Translations under genes and position numbers: made by a program
In this document: piece after piece, positions 34,130 through 43,704 of the stretch
How the letters are laid out: every line of letters begins with the position of its first letter
Position numbering within the stretch: position 1 is the stretch's first letter
Assembly (NCBI RefSeq): GCF_900103715.1
Contig: NZ_FNHL01000004.1
Coordinates: forward strand, 1 to 64,000
Source of the DNA: Halogranum gelatinilyticum
Lineage (GTDB): Archaea; Halobacteriota; Halobacteria; Halobacteriales; Haloferacaceae
Direction of reading: 5' to 3'
Length of the DNA stretch: 64,000 nucleotides
Notes under the pieces: model-generated
Database searches by the model: none
Seen by the model: only the letters and a program-made list of their open reading frames with translations
Told to the model about the DNA's origin: nothing

Positions 34130-34978
34130 TCAGTTCTGTTTCCGGAAAATTCCGCAGTTGTAGAATGTTGCGTATTTCCCTTCTCTTGTGGCTGAAACTT
34201 CTTGGAAAACATCGGTGTGTAATATATCATCTGATAATAAAACACCGCCAGGTACCAAAGAATCGATGATCTTGTTGTATGCGTATCTCATTTCACTAGG
34301 GTCTTTACTTGCATCATAAATCCCAAAATCAAGTCCATCGATCTCTTCAAGCACTGGCTCCAGTATCTTTGTGAAGTCTCCAATTTGTATCTGGTAATTG
34401 TGTCGCATTCGAAGGCTCTTGGGTGCAATCCAACCGACTTCTTTCTCATCGGGAATGTAGCCACCCGCATTCTTAAGGGCAATTTTTCCCCGACGTTCAC
34501 GAATCTGGTTCTCAAACTGAGGTCGGTCAATACCATATACCACAGAATTGTCTACTGAAGTTTGGTCTAATGCGGTCAACAAGTAGAAAGTAGACATACC
34601 ATTTGCGACACCAACTTCCAACACAGTTGACGGATCTAGTAGTCGTGAGATTATGTAAGCGGTTTCACCATTGAAATCCATTCCACCAGGGCTATATGAC
34701 TTATTAGCAAATTCGTTCTCCACCTCCGCTAATCTATTAGGAATCGGACTTCTCATTATCTCAGAGTAGTACGAATCGATTTTTGACTCTTCGCAATTGA
34801 AGAGTCGCGCCAGTTCGCGACGTCTTTCAGAGGCTGCGCGTTGGCTATCCAGTTGCTCCTTATTAGGAGTGGCATTCAACGAATTTTTAACCACACGAAG
34901 TGCCTTACTTGGATTTTCAAGAGCACGCCGTGCGTCACTTGGATTGAGGAACTGAAGCAGGTTTCGGAGATCAGACAT
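34130..34978 (-). CDS. Class I SAM-dependent methyltransferase-like protein
   Basis: A 282-residue protein (MSDLRNLLQFLNPSDARR). The SAM-binding motif VLEVGVANGMSTFYLL is near residue 118, followed by VVYGIDRPQFE and, later, LDFGIYDASKDPSEM and PGGVLLSDDIL. The pattern resembles the cephalosporin-hydroxylase/Methyltransf_24 group often found in glycan loci, where members methylate sugars. It is alone in a 2-kb stretch flanked by two transposase relics, in opposite orientation to its left neighbour. Confidence 0.82.
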   Translation of the reverse strand: MSDLRNLLQFLNPSDARRALENPSKALRVVKNSLNATPNKEQLDSQRAASERRRELARLFNCEESKIDSYYSEIMRSPIPNRLAEVENEFANKSYSPGGMDFNGETAYIISRLLDPSTVLEVGVANGMSTFYLLTALDQTSVDNSVVYGIDRPQFENQIRERRGKIALKNAGGYIPDEKEVGWIAPKSLRMRHNYQIQIGDFTKILEPVLEEIDGLDFGIYDASKDPSEMRYAYNKIIDSLVPGGVLLSDDILHTDVFQEVSATREGKYATFYNCGIFRKQN

Positions 34979-35244
34979 AACAAAGAACTCACTCTATAGG
35001 GAAAAAAAGATACGCTTTTACCGAGGCTTGAACCTAGATTTGCTATTCCATTCTATAATCAAAATATGCTGACATAGCCTGCTTGCGACTACAGTACAGA
35101 AACAACGAGAAAGAGTGAGTGATCAATGAAAGGTTTCTCGCAGAGGCTGGTAAGAAGCATCACAGTAGCCACTTTTGCTCTTGTCAGGGACTTATTAATA
35201 GAGGTAGAAGTACCCTGCATCTCCCAGCGTAGAACGCTCCCTCA

Positions 35245-35500
35245 AGTGATTTCCAGTGAGTGAATGGGTTAGCTGATGGGGCTATAGACCCGCCGAGGGT
35301 GCAGCTGAGAGGAATCAGTGTCTAGAGGAGTATTGCTAACCATAACGACAATACATTTTAGATGAATACATTATGCAAACATCGAGATAACGGTGATTCC
35401 TCACCCCACATTGTTCGACACAGGACTGATCCAGCGGGTACGTTTCTCCACTATGTTTGGGAGATATACGATTGCTCAGAGCTTATGTTTTAGCCGAGCA
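35245..35500 (+). pseudogene. Second decayed IS6-family-like transposase fragment
   Basis: Short stretches in the same order as in the relic at 33673 can be read: NGLADGAIDPPRVQLRGISV near 35,260-35,330, and RTDPAGTFLHYVWEIYDCSE near 35,420-35,480, separated by stops. They match the same transposase region as the first relic, but the two are not copies of one event (sequence differs widely). The remaining parts of 34979-35583 show no gene. Confidence 0.5.
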
Positions 35501-35583
35501 CTCAACAGTCGAGCTATCTCAGAGGTTAACTAGACAGTGCTCAGTGAGAGTTAACATTAAATTTGTTTGATATATAGTTATTG

Positions 35584-37023
35584 TTATCGGTGTTCTTGAA
35601 TCAATTTCTTCATTTTGAATCGGATTTCAGAATCAAGAATAAGCAGCAGAGAGAAATAAATCAGGCCACCAAATAATATCAGAATTGTAGTATTATATAA
35701 TTTCCCATAAACCAGTTGGAGAGATAAAAAGGGTAAGAATAAAAACATTATGGCCGCAGAGATAATTTGCATGACAATCATTGGCTCAAACGGGAATCCC
35801 AGATCTTTTCTTAGGATATAGACATAAGCCCCAAGTCGTAAAATTTCAGTGGATACCGTAGCAACTAGAATACCAATAAGTCCGTGTGTCAAAGTAAGTG
35901 CAGTTGCTGTAGGTAAAAATATTATCACAATACCCACATTCACTCGAAAGTTAATTTCTGGTTGATTAAGACCGTCAACAACGTTCGTGTATTGAAGTCT
36001 ATAAGTATATATTAGTTGAAACAGTGCCAACCCAACCAATGCAGGCCAAGCGCGAACATACTCAGGAGTATAGAGAACCGCGAGAAGGTCTTGGCCGAGC
36101 ACTATCGAGCCTGCTAGCAGTGGAAACCCAAATAAGCCAGCAAATCGGGTACCTTGTTGAAGCTCCCGCTCAACTCCCTCCTTGGCTCGCGACGCAAGAC
36201 CACTAGTTTTGACACTAAGAGTTCGTGCTAAGACTACAGCCGCAGTTACAGAGGGGATGGTCAAACGAAGTGCAGCCTCGTAGAATCCAGCCGCTGCATT
36301 ACCAGCAAGGGCACTCAACAATAATATGTCCGCTCTAGAGTACAATCGCTGCAAAAACTTGTTTGGGACACTATATCGAGCGAAAGAGAGGGTTCTGTAG
36401 GCAGTTTCTCTAGAAGGCAGCGTGGGGTGAATATCGAGAAGGAACAAAATAAGCAGAAAGGCAAGGAAGTTTGCACACGCAACAGCCCAAATCAGCATTG
36501 GAACCATAGTTGTTAAAGATAGAATACCAACTACTGCAAGTAGACGAATAAGAGATCGGCCCGCATTTGCTATTGTAGCGGCACCCGGGTTACCAGTTCC
36601 AGTATAAGTGTCGAAAGCTATTGAGAACAGTCCGAGCGTTAGAGTAGTCACAATAACACCGAAGCTATCGGAAACTGTGAGTCCGAACAGAGGACCACTC
36701 GTACACCAGTAAACTAGTCCGACTATGGCACCAAGTAAGAGCGAGTAAGTGATTGCGAATAAAATGCCCGCACCAAGATATTCACTTGAAGAGGAACCAA
36801 TCTCACTGACCCGTTTTCGGATTGCTACACCAGTACCGTCAATGACTTGGCATAGAATCTCTGCAGCAGAGAGAAGTACGTAGAACGAACCAACTGTTGA
36901 TGGGTTGAGGAATCTAGTAAGTACAAGGACTTCAATGAACCCACTTATCAGCAACAACACTCGCCCCACCATACCGATTACAGTCTCTCGACCAAGGCTG
37001 AGAGAGCTAGTATCCTTTGCCAT
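35584..37023 (-). CDS. Polysaccharide/lipid-linked glycan flippase (MATE/MOP superfamily)
   Basis: A 479-residue protein with about twelve to fourteen helices. The N-terminal pattern GRETVIGMVGRVLLLISGFIEVLVLTRFLN.. is typical of Wzx-like flippases (RfbX/PST family), which move lipid-linked glycans across the membrane. The start ATG at 37023 overlaps the stop of the upstream GT4 gene by one base (TGATG), indicating coupled translation. AT-rich like its neighbours. Confidence 0.88.
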   Translation of the reverse strand: MAKDTSSLSLGRETVIGMVGRVLLLISGFIEVLVLTRFLNPSTVGSFYVLLSAAEILCQVIDGTGVAIRKRVSEIGSSSSEYLGAGILFAITYSLLLGAIVGLVYWCTSGPLFGLTVSDSFGVIVTTLTLGLFSIAFDTYTGTGNPGAATIANAGRSLIRLLAVVGILSLTTMVPMLIWAVACANFLAFLLILFLLDIHPTLPSRETAYRTLSFARYSVPNKFLQRLYSRADILLLSALAGNAAAGFYEAALRLTIPSVTAAVVLARTLSVKTSGLASRAKEGVERELQQGTRFAGLFGFPLLAGSIVLGQDLLAVLYTPEYVRAWPALVGLALFQLIYTYRLQYTNVVDGLNQPEINFRVNVGIVIIFLPTATALTLTHGLIGILVATVSTEILRLGAYVYILRKDLGFPFEPMIVMQIISAAIMFLFLPFLSLQLVYGKLYNTTILILFGGLIYFSLLLILDSEIRFKMKKLIQEHR

Positions 37024-38105
37024 CAATCAGCTTTGATTTTTGTTTTCTCATAAGCTCTCTGAGCGATTTCAGAGATTTCAGCCTGAAATCGCTCCACGCT
37101 GTACTGTCTTGCTTCTTCGATGATTTCTTCTCGCGACCAACCAATTTTCTCCGGCTCAAACCTCTTAATAACGTCACGCAACTCCGGGATTCCTCGATCA
37201 TACAAAATCCCATTTTTTCCATGGTTTATCTGATATTGAGTGTACCCCTCGCGGACTCCAATTACAGGAGTTCCAGAAGCAAACGACTCAATTGGAACAA
37301 TACCAAAGTCCTCAGCATGAGCGTTGAAAATGAATGCTTGAGCTTCGCCTAACCGCCTGCGTTTCTCCTGTTCGTCAAGGTAGCCAACGAATTCCACGTT
37401 ATCTGGGGCAATCTCTTCAAGTCTGTGCTTTTCCGGTCCATCTCCGCCCACAACCAACTGTTTATTAAGACCGTCAAACGCACGCACAATCTCGTCAATT
37501 CGTTTTTCTGCGCGAAGGTGTGAAAATGTGAGATAATAGTCCTCTTGTTCGCGAGGTTCATATGAGTCAACGTCAACCGGTGGGTAAACGACTTCGACAT
37601 CGTCAACGCCCCAGTATCGCTGTACCCGCCTGGCTACCAATTCACTATTTGCTACCCAAATGTCTGGGAACGGTATCGTCTGTGCATAGAGGGTGCGCAG
37701 TGCTGTTCCATACAGTTTCCCGACAAGTGTATTGCCAGTTTGCAAGAAGCGATGGTATGCAGCATAGGGTGTGCTGTGTACGTACCGCACAACAGCTTGG
37801 GTGTCCCGCGGAACATACCATCCTGGATTGTTTCCACTCTCAAAAACGACGTCCGCGTCATGAAGTTCTGGAACATGCTGCCAAGCTACTGCAAAGTAAA
37901 GGTCTCGAGCAGTAGTTGATTCAGAACTGACACGGCGCGCAATTGAAGAGTCAAATAACTCGGTCGTGCCAACATCATCCGCGACTACACCTGCTAGTTC
38001 AAAGCCGAGATGAAGATTACAACTAAATATCCGAGCCAGTTCTTCGGCTACAAATAGGGCACCGCCTCGATCAAGTGCTTCAGAATGTGCAACTCTAATA
38101 TCCAT
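37023..38105 (-). CDS. GT4-family glycosyltransferase coupled to the flippase
   Basis: A 360-residue GT-B enzyme (MDIRVAHSEALDRGGALFVAEELAR). It has YYLTFSHLRAEKRIDEIV, LVVGGDGPEKHRLE and the E-x7-E motif EDFGIVPIESFASGTPVI. It probably adds one of the last sugars before flipping, since its gene overlaps the flippase start. Divergent from the sulfatase-like gene at 38220. Confidence 0.9.
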   Translation of the reverse strand: MDIRVAHSEALDRGGALFVAEELARIFSCNLHLGFELAGVVADDVGTTELFDSSIARRVSSESTTARDLYFAVAWQHVPELHDADVVFESGNNPGWYVPRDTQAVVRYVHSTPYAAYHRFLQTGNTLVGKLYGTALRTLYAQTIPFPDIWVANSELVARRVQRYWGVDDVEVVYPPVDVDSYEPREQEDYYLTFSHLRAEKRIDEIVRAFDGLNKQLVVGGDGPEKHRLEEIAPDNVEFVGYLDEQEKRRRLGEAQAFIFNAHAEDFGIVPIESFASGTPVIGVREGYTQYQINHGKNGILYDRGIPELRDVIKRFEPEKIGWSREEIIEEARQYSVERFQAEISEIAQRAYEKTKIKAD

Positions 38106-38219
38106 TCTACCGGTCCAAGGTAATATAGCGTCGACTCGGGAGGTTTTAATCCCTTTTGTCTGAGGTCAAGGAACACTTGGACCGATTCTTTTATCGGACC
38201 CATTGAATTGTGTAACAGC

Positions 38220-39578
38220 ATGAACGTCCTCTACATTACTATCGATGCACTTCGTGCCGATCATGTGCAAGAGGACTCGATGCCTTCGATGCGGTCATTT
38301 GCTGACGGTGCCATCGAGTTCACAGAATGTGTCGCTAATGGGCCAGGAACACCTTGGTCATTTCCTGCCTTGTTAGCCAGCCGATACGCTGGTTCAACGG
38401 ACGGGTTTGGGATACCGGAACCGGGAGACGCTCATCCAACCTTGGCCGAAGTTCTCTCAGAAGCAGGAATGGCAACTTCTGGGTTCACAGATAACAGATT
38501 TGCGTCCAGTTCATACAATTATGACCGGGGAATGGACGAGATGCATGATAAGGGAGCGACCTCTCCACTAAAGGGTGCAAAGCAGTTCTTACGCGAGAAG
38601 CTCGACCACGACGGAGTTGTCTTTCAGTCACTTCTTCGAGGATATCACTTGCTGGACAATGTATTTGTCACCGCCAGTGATCGTGACAGCCGATTTGTTA
38701 GAGCAGAAGTTTTCGTTGATGAATTGATAGAATGGACAGAAGAACAAAACAAAGATTGGTTCGCCTGGCTTCACCCGATGGACGTTCATGCCCCTTACGA
38801 GGCCCCACCTGAGTACCAACGTAAATATTTGGACGAACCAGTTAGTCGGGTCAAGTCTCAGAAGCTAGCCCGTACTGCTGTTCACCATCCCGATGAGTTA
38901 AGCGATGAGGAGTGGTCTCTACAACAAGATCTTTACAAAGCCGAATGTCGGTACCTTGACGACCAACTTTCAAGGCTAATGGACACTCTTGAGCATCGGG
39001 GAGAGTTAGACGATACTGTTGTTGTCCTCACTGCCGATCACGGTGATATGCACGGAGAGCATCAGAGAGGTGGACATCCGCAGGAATTTTGGGAAGAGGT
39101 TATTCGAGTCCCCTTAGCACTTCGACTTCCTGAGTCAAACCCGGCAACTATTAATGGACAGGCTGCCCTCATCGACGTTCCTCCGACAATTCTTGATGCG
39201 CTTAATCTCAAAATTCCGAGTTCGTGGGATGGTCAATCGCTACTGTCCCGAATTAACGGTGACTCAACAGCACGGAAGCACGCATTTGTTGACGTTGGTG
39301 CAACGTTGAACCGGCAGCACGCAGCTCTTCGTCGCTCTGATGGGTGGAAGTTGTTGCGGCACGAGAAAAAAGAATATTTGTTCAACCTGTCAGAGAACCC
39401 CAACGAAGATGAAGAGAAAAACAAGGCTCAGAGTGCTACCAAAGAGTATGACGATCTGTCTGCAACTCTCGACAAACACTTAGACAACATGGAGCGCAGG
39501 AGAGAACTAGGAGAGGCAGGTATTGAAGATGAAGAAATGATTGAAGACCATCTGAAGGAGCTCGGCTACTTGGAGTAA
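38220..39578 (+). CDS. Alkaline-phosphatase-superfamily (sulfatase-like) protein, active-site Cys absent
   Basis: A 452-residue protein starting MNVLYITIDALRADHV, with metal-binding Asp at the start, LTADHGDMHGEH and later RGGHPQEFWEEVIRVPL, all typical of the sulfatase/LtaS fold. The Cys or Ser of C/S-x-P-S-R that becomes formylglycine in sulfatases is missing: the loop reads GPGTPWSFPALLASR, with Thr at the likely nucleophile position, as in phosphotransferases such as LtaS. It may therefore transfer or cleave phosphodiester groups on the glycan rather than sulfate. No signal peptide is seen. An amidotransferase follows 7 nt later. Confidence 0.82.
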   Translation: MNVLYITIDALRADHVQEDSMPSMRSFADGAIEFTECVANGPGTPWSFPALLASRYAGSTDGFGIPEPGDAHPTLAEVLSEAGMATSGFTDNRFASSSYNYDRGMDEMHDKGATSPLKGAKQFLREKLDHDGVVFQSLLRGYHLLDNVFVTASDRDSRFVRAEVFVDELIEWTEEQNKDWFAWLHPMDVHAPYEAPPEYQRKYLDEPVSRVKSQKLARTAVHHPDELSDEEWSLQQDLYKAECRYLDDQLSRLMDTLEHRGELDDTVVVLTADHGDMHGEHQRGGHPQEFWEEVIRVPLALRLPESNPATINGQAALIDVPPTILDALNLKIPSSWDGQSLLSRINGDSTARKHAFVDVGATLNRQHAALRRSDGWKLLRHEKKEYLFNLSENPNEDEEKNKAQSATKEYDDLSATLDKHLDNMERRRELGEAGIEDEEMIEDHLKELGYLE

Positions 39579-39585
39579 TCTTATA

Positions 39586-41472
39586 ATGTGTGGAATTGCC
39601 GGCCAGTTTGTGGAAAGCGGGAATCCAGATGGGGAAGAGCTCGAATCAATGAGCTCATGCCTGACTCATCGTGGCCCCGACGACTCTGGAGTTTACCTTG
39701 ATGGTTCTGTAGGTCTTGCGCATCGCCGACTCAGTATTATAGATCTAAATACTGGCCGACAACCAATCTTCAACGAAGATGAATCCGTTGCAGTGATATT
39801 CAATGGTGAAATTTACAATTACCGCCAACTTAAAAAATCGCTCATTTCTGATGGCCACCGGTTCACGACTGAGACAGATACCGAAGTTATAGTACACCTA
39901 TACGAAGAGAACGGACTGTCTTTCGTAGAACAACTCCAAGGAATGTTTGCCTTTGCTCTTTGGGATTCAGATAGGGAACGGCTAGTTCTCGCACGAGATC
40001 AGATAGGAATCAAACCACTACTGTTCTCACATGACGGTGATACTACCGCATTCGCATCTGAACTCCCCGCACTATTGAGAACTGAAATAGATCACGGAGG
40101 ACTTGATGAGTCAGCGCTTGCACGATATTTCGCCTTCGGATTTATCCCATCTCCTGACACCGCGTTTTCAAATATATCAAAGCTACAGCCAGGGGAGATG
40201 GCTGTTGTTTCCGAAAACGGCCTCAACATAGAGTCGTACCACACTCTATCTGTTTCCCCCATATCACTGGGAATGGAGGCCGCTAGCTCAGTATTACGTA
40301 CTCAACTTGAGAGTGCTGTAGAGCGACGGCTTCAAAGCGACGTCTCGCTGGGGGCATTTTTGAGTGGTGGAATTGACTCAAGTATCGTTGTTGGCCTTCT
40401 ATCTCAGCTACTCGACCAGCAAGTGAAGACATTCACTGTTGGGTTTGAAGAGGATCGATTTAATGAATCGCGAGCTGCTCGCAAAGTAGCCAACTACCAC
40501 GAGACAGACCACACTGAATTTACGATCACTGCAGCCGATGTGCGTAATAAGATTCCCGAAGTGATTGAACGCTTAGGTGAACCATTCGCCGACCAATCAC
40601 TGATACCAACATATGTAGTTGCCCGTGAGACAGGCCAAAATGTGAAAGTTGCTCTCTCAGGGGACGGTGCTGACGAGTTATTTAGCGGGTACGACCGTTA
40701 TCGTGGCGAGTTTCTCTCGCGGTATTATCGAACACTACCGTCGTCAATTCGACAACAGATTATCGAGCCAGCAGTTTCCTGTCTGCCAGCTTCACGCTCA
40801 TCTACAACTGGTGAACTTGGCCGTTTGGCACAGAAATTTGTCCGTGGTGGTGTAGAAGATATCAGTGCTCGTCATTTTGAGTGGATGCGTATCCCCAATG
40901 AAAATGCCGCCCAAGCAGTTATTCCAGACGTGGCCTCTCAGGGAAAGCAGAGATTAGCTGAGGAGCATAATATGCTGGGAACGTGGCTTCCGGATGACCG
41001 TCAAGACGACCTCTCTGCAATGCAAGCAGTTGACGTTCAATATACGCTGCCAAATCAGATGCTCAACAAGGTTGACACTGCAAGTATGTACAATTCCCTT
41101 GAAGTGCGTGTTCCATTTCTTGACACTAGTGTGGTTGAGTATGCTCTTGGACTACCGATAAACCATAAGATGACAACTCGAACTCGTAAGCGTGTGCTTA
41201 AAAATGCATTTGACGATATCTTGCCAAAAGAGGTCTTACAACGAAACAAGCAGGGCTTCGATATGCCTGTTGGGGAGTGGTTCAAAGAAGAACTTCAAGA
41301 CGATTTCCGTACTACGGTAAGTACACTTGAAACGGATATGCTTGATATCAATGAAGTAATGGACATATATCAAGCACACGTCAAAGACGAAGCGGAGCAT
41401 GGAAAGTTCCTCTGGACAGTATACGTGTTCGCAATATGGCTTCGCCGAATGCGCAGGAACAACGTTCTTTGA
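39586..41472 (+). CDS. asnB: Glutamine-dependent asparagine synthase-like amidotransferase (AsnB)
   Basis: A 628-residue enzyme with N-terminal Ntn glutaminase (MCGIAGQF, Cys2 nucleophile) and a C-terminal ATP-pyrophosphatase domain with FLSGGIDSS and ALSGDGADELFSGYDRY. AsnB transfers ammonia from glutamine to an acid, with ATP. In glycan loci such enzymes (WbpS/AsnB-type) often amidate hexuronic acids; the position after a sulfatase-like gene suggests such modification here rather than asparagine supply. Start ATG 39586. Full length. Confidence 0.9.
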   Translation: MCGIAGQFVESGNPDGEELESMSSCLTHRGPDDSGVYLDGSVGLAHRRLSIIDLNTGRQPIFNEDESVAVIFNGEIYNYRQLKKSLISDGHRFTTETDTEVIVHLYEENGLSFVEQLQGMFAFALWDSDRERLVLARDQIGIKPLLFSHDGDTTAFASELPALLRTEIDHGGLDESALARYFAFGFIPSPDTAFSNISKLQPGEMAVVSENGLNIESYHTLSVSPISLGMEAASSVLRTQLESAVERRLQSDVSLGAFLSGGIDSSIVVGLLSQLLDQQVKTFTVGFEEDRFNESRAARKVANYHETDHTEFTITAADVRNKIPEVIERLGEPFADQSLIPTYVVARETGQNVKVALSGDGADELFSGYDRYRGEFLSRYYRTLPSSIRQQIIEPAVSCLPASRSSTTGELGRLAQKFVRGGVEDISARHFEWMRIPNENAAQAVIPDVASQGKQRLAEEHNMLGTWLPDDRQDDLSAMQAVDVQYTLPNQMLNKVDTASMYNSLEVRVPFLDTSVVEYALGLPINHKMTTRTRKRVLKNAFDDILPKEVLQRNKQGFDMPVGEWFKEELQDDFRTTVSTLETDMLDINEVMDIYQAHVKDEAEHGKFLWTVYVFAIWLRRMRRNNVL

Positions 41473-42067
41473 AAATGGCAACGCAGGTCCTGATAGATTA
41501 GTTGTTGATTCGGTTGGTCAGTTTACCCCTCACAAACAACTCCAGCCAGTCATGGGTCACATTTGGTTTTGCTTCAACTCCTCCTGCCTTCCTAAATGCG
41601 TCCCTCTCTAATCAACTCCCCCCTGCTCACAACTCACCGTATACGCAGCTTCCAATCTCTCCCCACATCTTCCCGAATTACTCCGGCCAACTTCTGAATT
41701 CTTCCATAGTCTCAGTTCTGACGTAGTGCACTTTACTGACGTGTCCCGTCGTCGGTACTCTCAAATCTGCTTACAAAATAGTGTCCCCAAAAGCCCTCAA
41801 AAAGAAGGTGTCAACCATACTTTAGTCGCTTGATTAGACTGTGTTACAGCCTCGTGATTTGTAGATTATTTGACACAAATAAATAAATTTTGAGGCACAA
41901 TAATTTCATCACCTTAGGTAGTTTATAGAAGTTTGTGTACCGGCCCAAGAAATCCGACTCCACCTCGTTTGTTGAAAATATCAGTGTTTAGAGGCTCAGG
42001 CATAGTTTAGTGAAGTATGTAGCGACTACTCTTGCTTTGGTAGTGACCTTTACACAGAACGAAAACT
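41473..42067. other. AT-rich intergenic region; possible coding debris on the minus strand
   Basis: About 600 nt without a gene. On the minus strand, 41,510-41,745 reads as short coding-like pieces (for example ERDAFRKAGGVEAKPNVTH, DWLELFVRGKLTN) interrupted by three stops, so it may be a decayed gene of unknown type. From about 41,745 on, only AT-rich sequence is seen; the GC content returns to that of the chromosome near 42,070. Confidence 0.35.
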
Positions 42068-42076
42068 GGTTTATCA
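42068..42076 (+). promoter_or_regulatory. TATA element of the DUF4330-type gene
   Basis: ggtttatca is centred about 27 nt upstream of the ATG at 42098, as expected for a leaderless transcript. Confidence 0.5.
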
Positions 42077-42097
42077 GACGAGCAAACATCCTCTTCC

Positions 42098-43192
42098 ATG
42101 AACATCATCGACGAAGAGGGTCGCCTCTTCGGCTACGCCAACGTCGTCGACGCCCTCGTCGTGCTGGTCGTCGTTGCCGTCGTTGCGGCGGGCACTGCGT
42201 TCGTCCTCGCTCCCGAACCCGAGCAGCCCGAACCCACCACCGCGACCACCAACGCGACGCTCGACCTCGGGACGCAACCGGACTACATCGCCAGCAGCAT
42301 CGAAGCAGGTGACTCCTTCGCACCGGCCGCCGACAACGAGCTCACTGTCACCGACGTCCATCTCGCACCGGGCGGAGACGGCACCAGAGTCGTCCTCGGT
42401 GTCGAACTCCAGGGCACCGTAGCGGGCGACACGATCAAATACAACGGCGCGCCACCCCGACTGGGCCGCAGCCTCACGATACAGACGGACTCGTATCAAG
42501 CGTCCGGGACTATCCGCGCCGTCGGCGACACGGAGACGTTCGATACCACGTCGACAGAGCTCCTGACGCGGACGACGCTCTCGGCCGAAGACGCCCGGAA
42601 CCTCACTGCTGGACAGGAGATCCGCGTCGCAGGGCGGACAGTTGGGACCGTCGAGTCCGTCACCACGTACGGAACAACCAGCCCCGACCGCAAGCAGGTC
42701 TACGTCGGTCTCTCACTGGATACCGTGACACTCGAGCGGCAGCCCCGCTTCGGCGGGACGGTCGTCCGAGAGGGAGCGACCGTTCCGGTACAGACCAACG
42801 TTCAGAGCTTCACCGGCGAGATCCAGCGCGTCGGGACGACGAGCCAACCCGGTGAACAGGCGGCCCGGACCGTCACGCTTCGGATGCGGAACGTGCCGCC
42901 GGAGGTCGCAGAGAGCGTCCAGGCAGGAATGGAGGAGTCCAACGCTGAAGGAACCGTTGCCCGGCTCACCGACGTGGAGCGATCGGAGTCGACGGTCGTC
43001 CTCACGAGCGACGACGGAAACATCTACGAGCGCGTCCACCCCGTCAATCAGGACGTCCGACTCACTGCCGAACTGTCCGTCCGTGAGACGGCGACCGGAG
43101 CGACGTTCAAGGGACAGACGTTACAACAGGGACGGACGGTTGTCCTCGATCTCGGCACCGTGACCGTCGAAGCAACCGTCGTCACCGCTTGA
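42098..43192 (+). CDS. DUF4330-family membrane-anchored protein
   Basis: A 364-residue protein with one N-terminal transmembrane helix (about 17-37, VDALVVLVVVAVVAAG) and a large extracytoplasmic beta-rich part with repeated halves (LTAGQEIRVAGRTVGTVESV and similar). The N-terminal ID.EGRLFGYANVVD pattern is the DUF4330 signature; the family is of unknown function and often found near glycan or envelope genes. The gene restores normal GC after the AT-rich cassette. A second gene follows after 3 nt. Confidence 0.8.
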   Translation: MNIIDEEGRLFGYANVVDALVVLVVVAVVAAGTAFVLAPEPEQPEPTTATTNATLDLGTQPDYIASSIEAGDSFAPAADNELTVTDVHLAPGGDGTRVVLGVELQGTVAGDTIKYNGAPPRLGRSLTIQTDSYQASGTIRAVGDTETFDTTSTELLTRTTLSAEDARNLTAGQEIRVAGRTVGTVESVTTYGTTSPDRKQVYVGLSLDTVTLERQPRFGGTVVREGATVPVQTNVQSFTGEIQRVGTTSQPGEQAARTVTLRMRNVPPEVAESVQAGMEESNAEGTVARLTDVERSESTVVLTSDDGNIYERVHPVNQDVRLTAELSVRETATGATFKGQTLQQGRTVVLDLGTVTVEATVVTA

Positions 43193-43195
43193 ACG

Positions 43196-43642
43196 ATGAC
43201 TGACATCGAACGCGAGAACGACCACGGGCGAGTCGCCACCAGCGAGCGAATCGCAGCCGCCTTCGAGACGTCGAGCGTCCTGGGCGTGGCCCGCCGTGCA
43301 TTCGGGGAGCACTCGCGGAGCAACGCTGTGGGCCGATGGATGCTGCGGGCGGTCGAACAGTCGTTCGTGTACCGCTGGCTCACAAAGGAACCCAACCCGG
43401 AGGTGATTGTCATCGACCTCAGAGAGACGTACACTGTCGGGCCGTTCGTCCGGCTCGTCGACTCGATTGTCGACGCCGCGACGCCGTACTGGCATGGGTC
43501 GGGGCTGAAGCGCGCCCTCGACCGTACCGAACACGTCTTCAAGCGTGCCGCGGAGACCCGCGTCGGGCGTCAGCTGGCAGCCCTCTTTGCACCCCCGGAA
43601 CCGAGAGGGGAACGAGACGGAGACGAAGACGACGGCCGCTGA
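43196..43642 (+). CDS. Haloarchaeal protein of unknown function, coupled to DUF4330 gene
   Basis: A 148-residue soluble, mixed-charge protein (MTDIERENDHGRVATSER). Its middle part (SFVYRWLTKEPNPEVIVIDLRETYTVGPFVRLVD) suggests a compact alpha/beta domain, with a charged C-terminal tail. It starts 4 nt after the DUF4330 gene's stop and is certainly cotranscribed. The family is not recognised. Confidence 0.72.
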   Translation: MTDIERENDHGRVATSERIAAAFETSSVLGVARRAFGEHSRSNAVGRWMLRAVEQSFVYRWLTKEPNPEVIVIDLRETYTVGPFVRLVDSIVDAATPYWHGSGLKRALDRTEHVFKRAAETRVGRQLAALFAPPEPRGERDGDEDDGR

Positions 43643-43704
43643 GACAGCCGAAAGCTGAACGGAGAAAGACGGTCGAGAAACGAGGGCGTCGGCGACGTGC
43701 GGTT

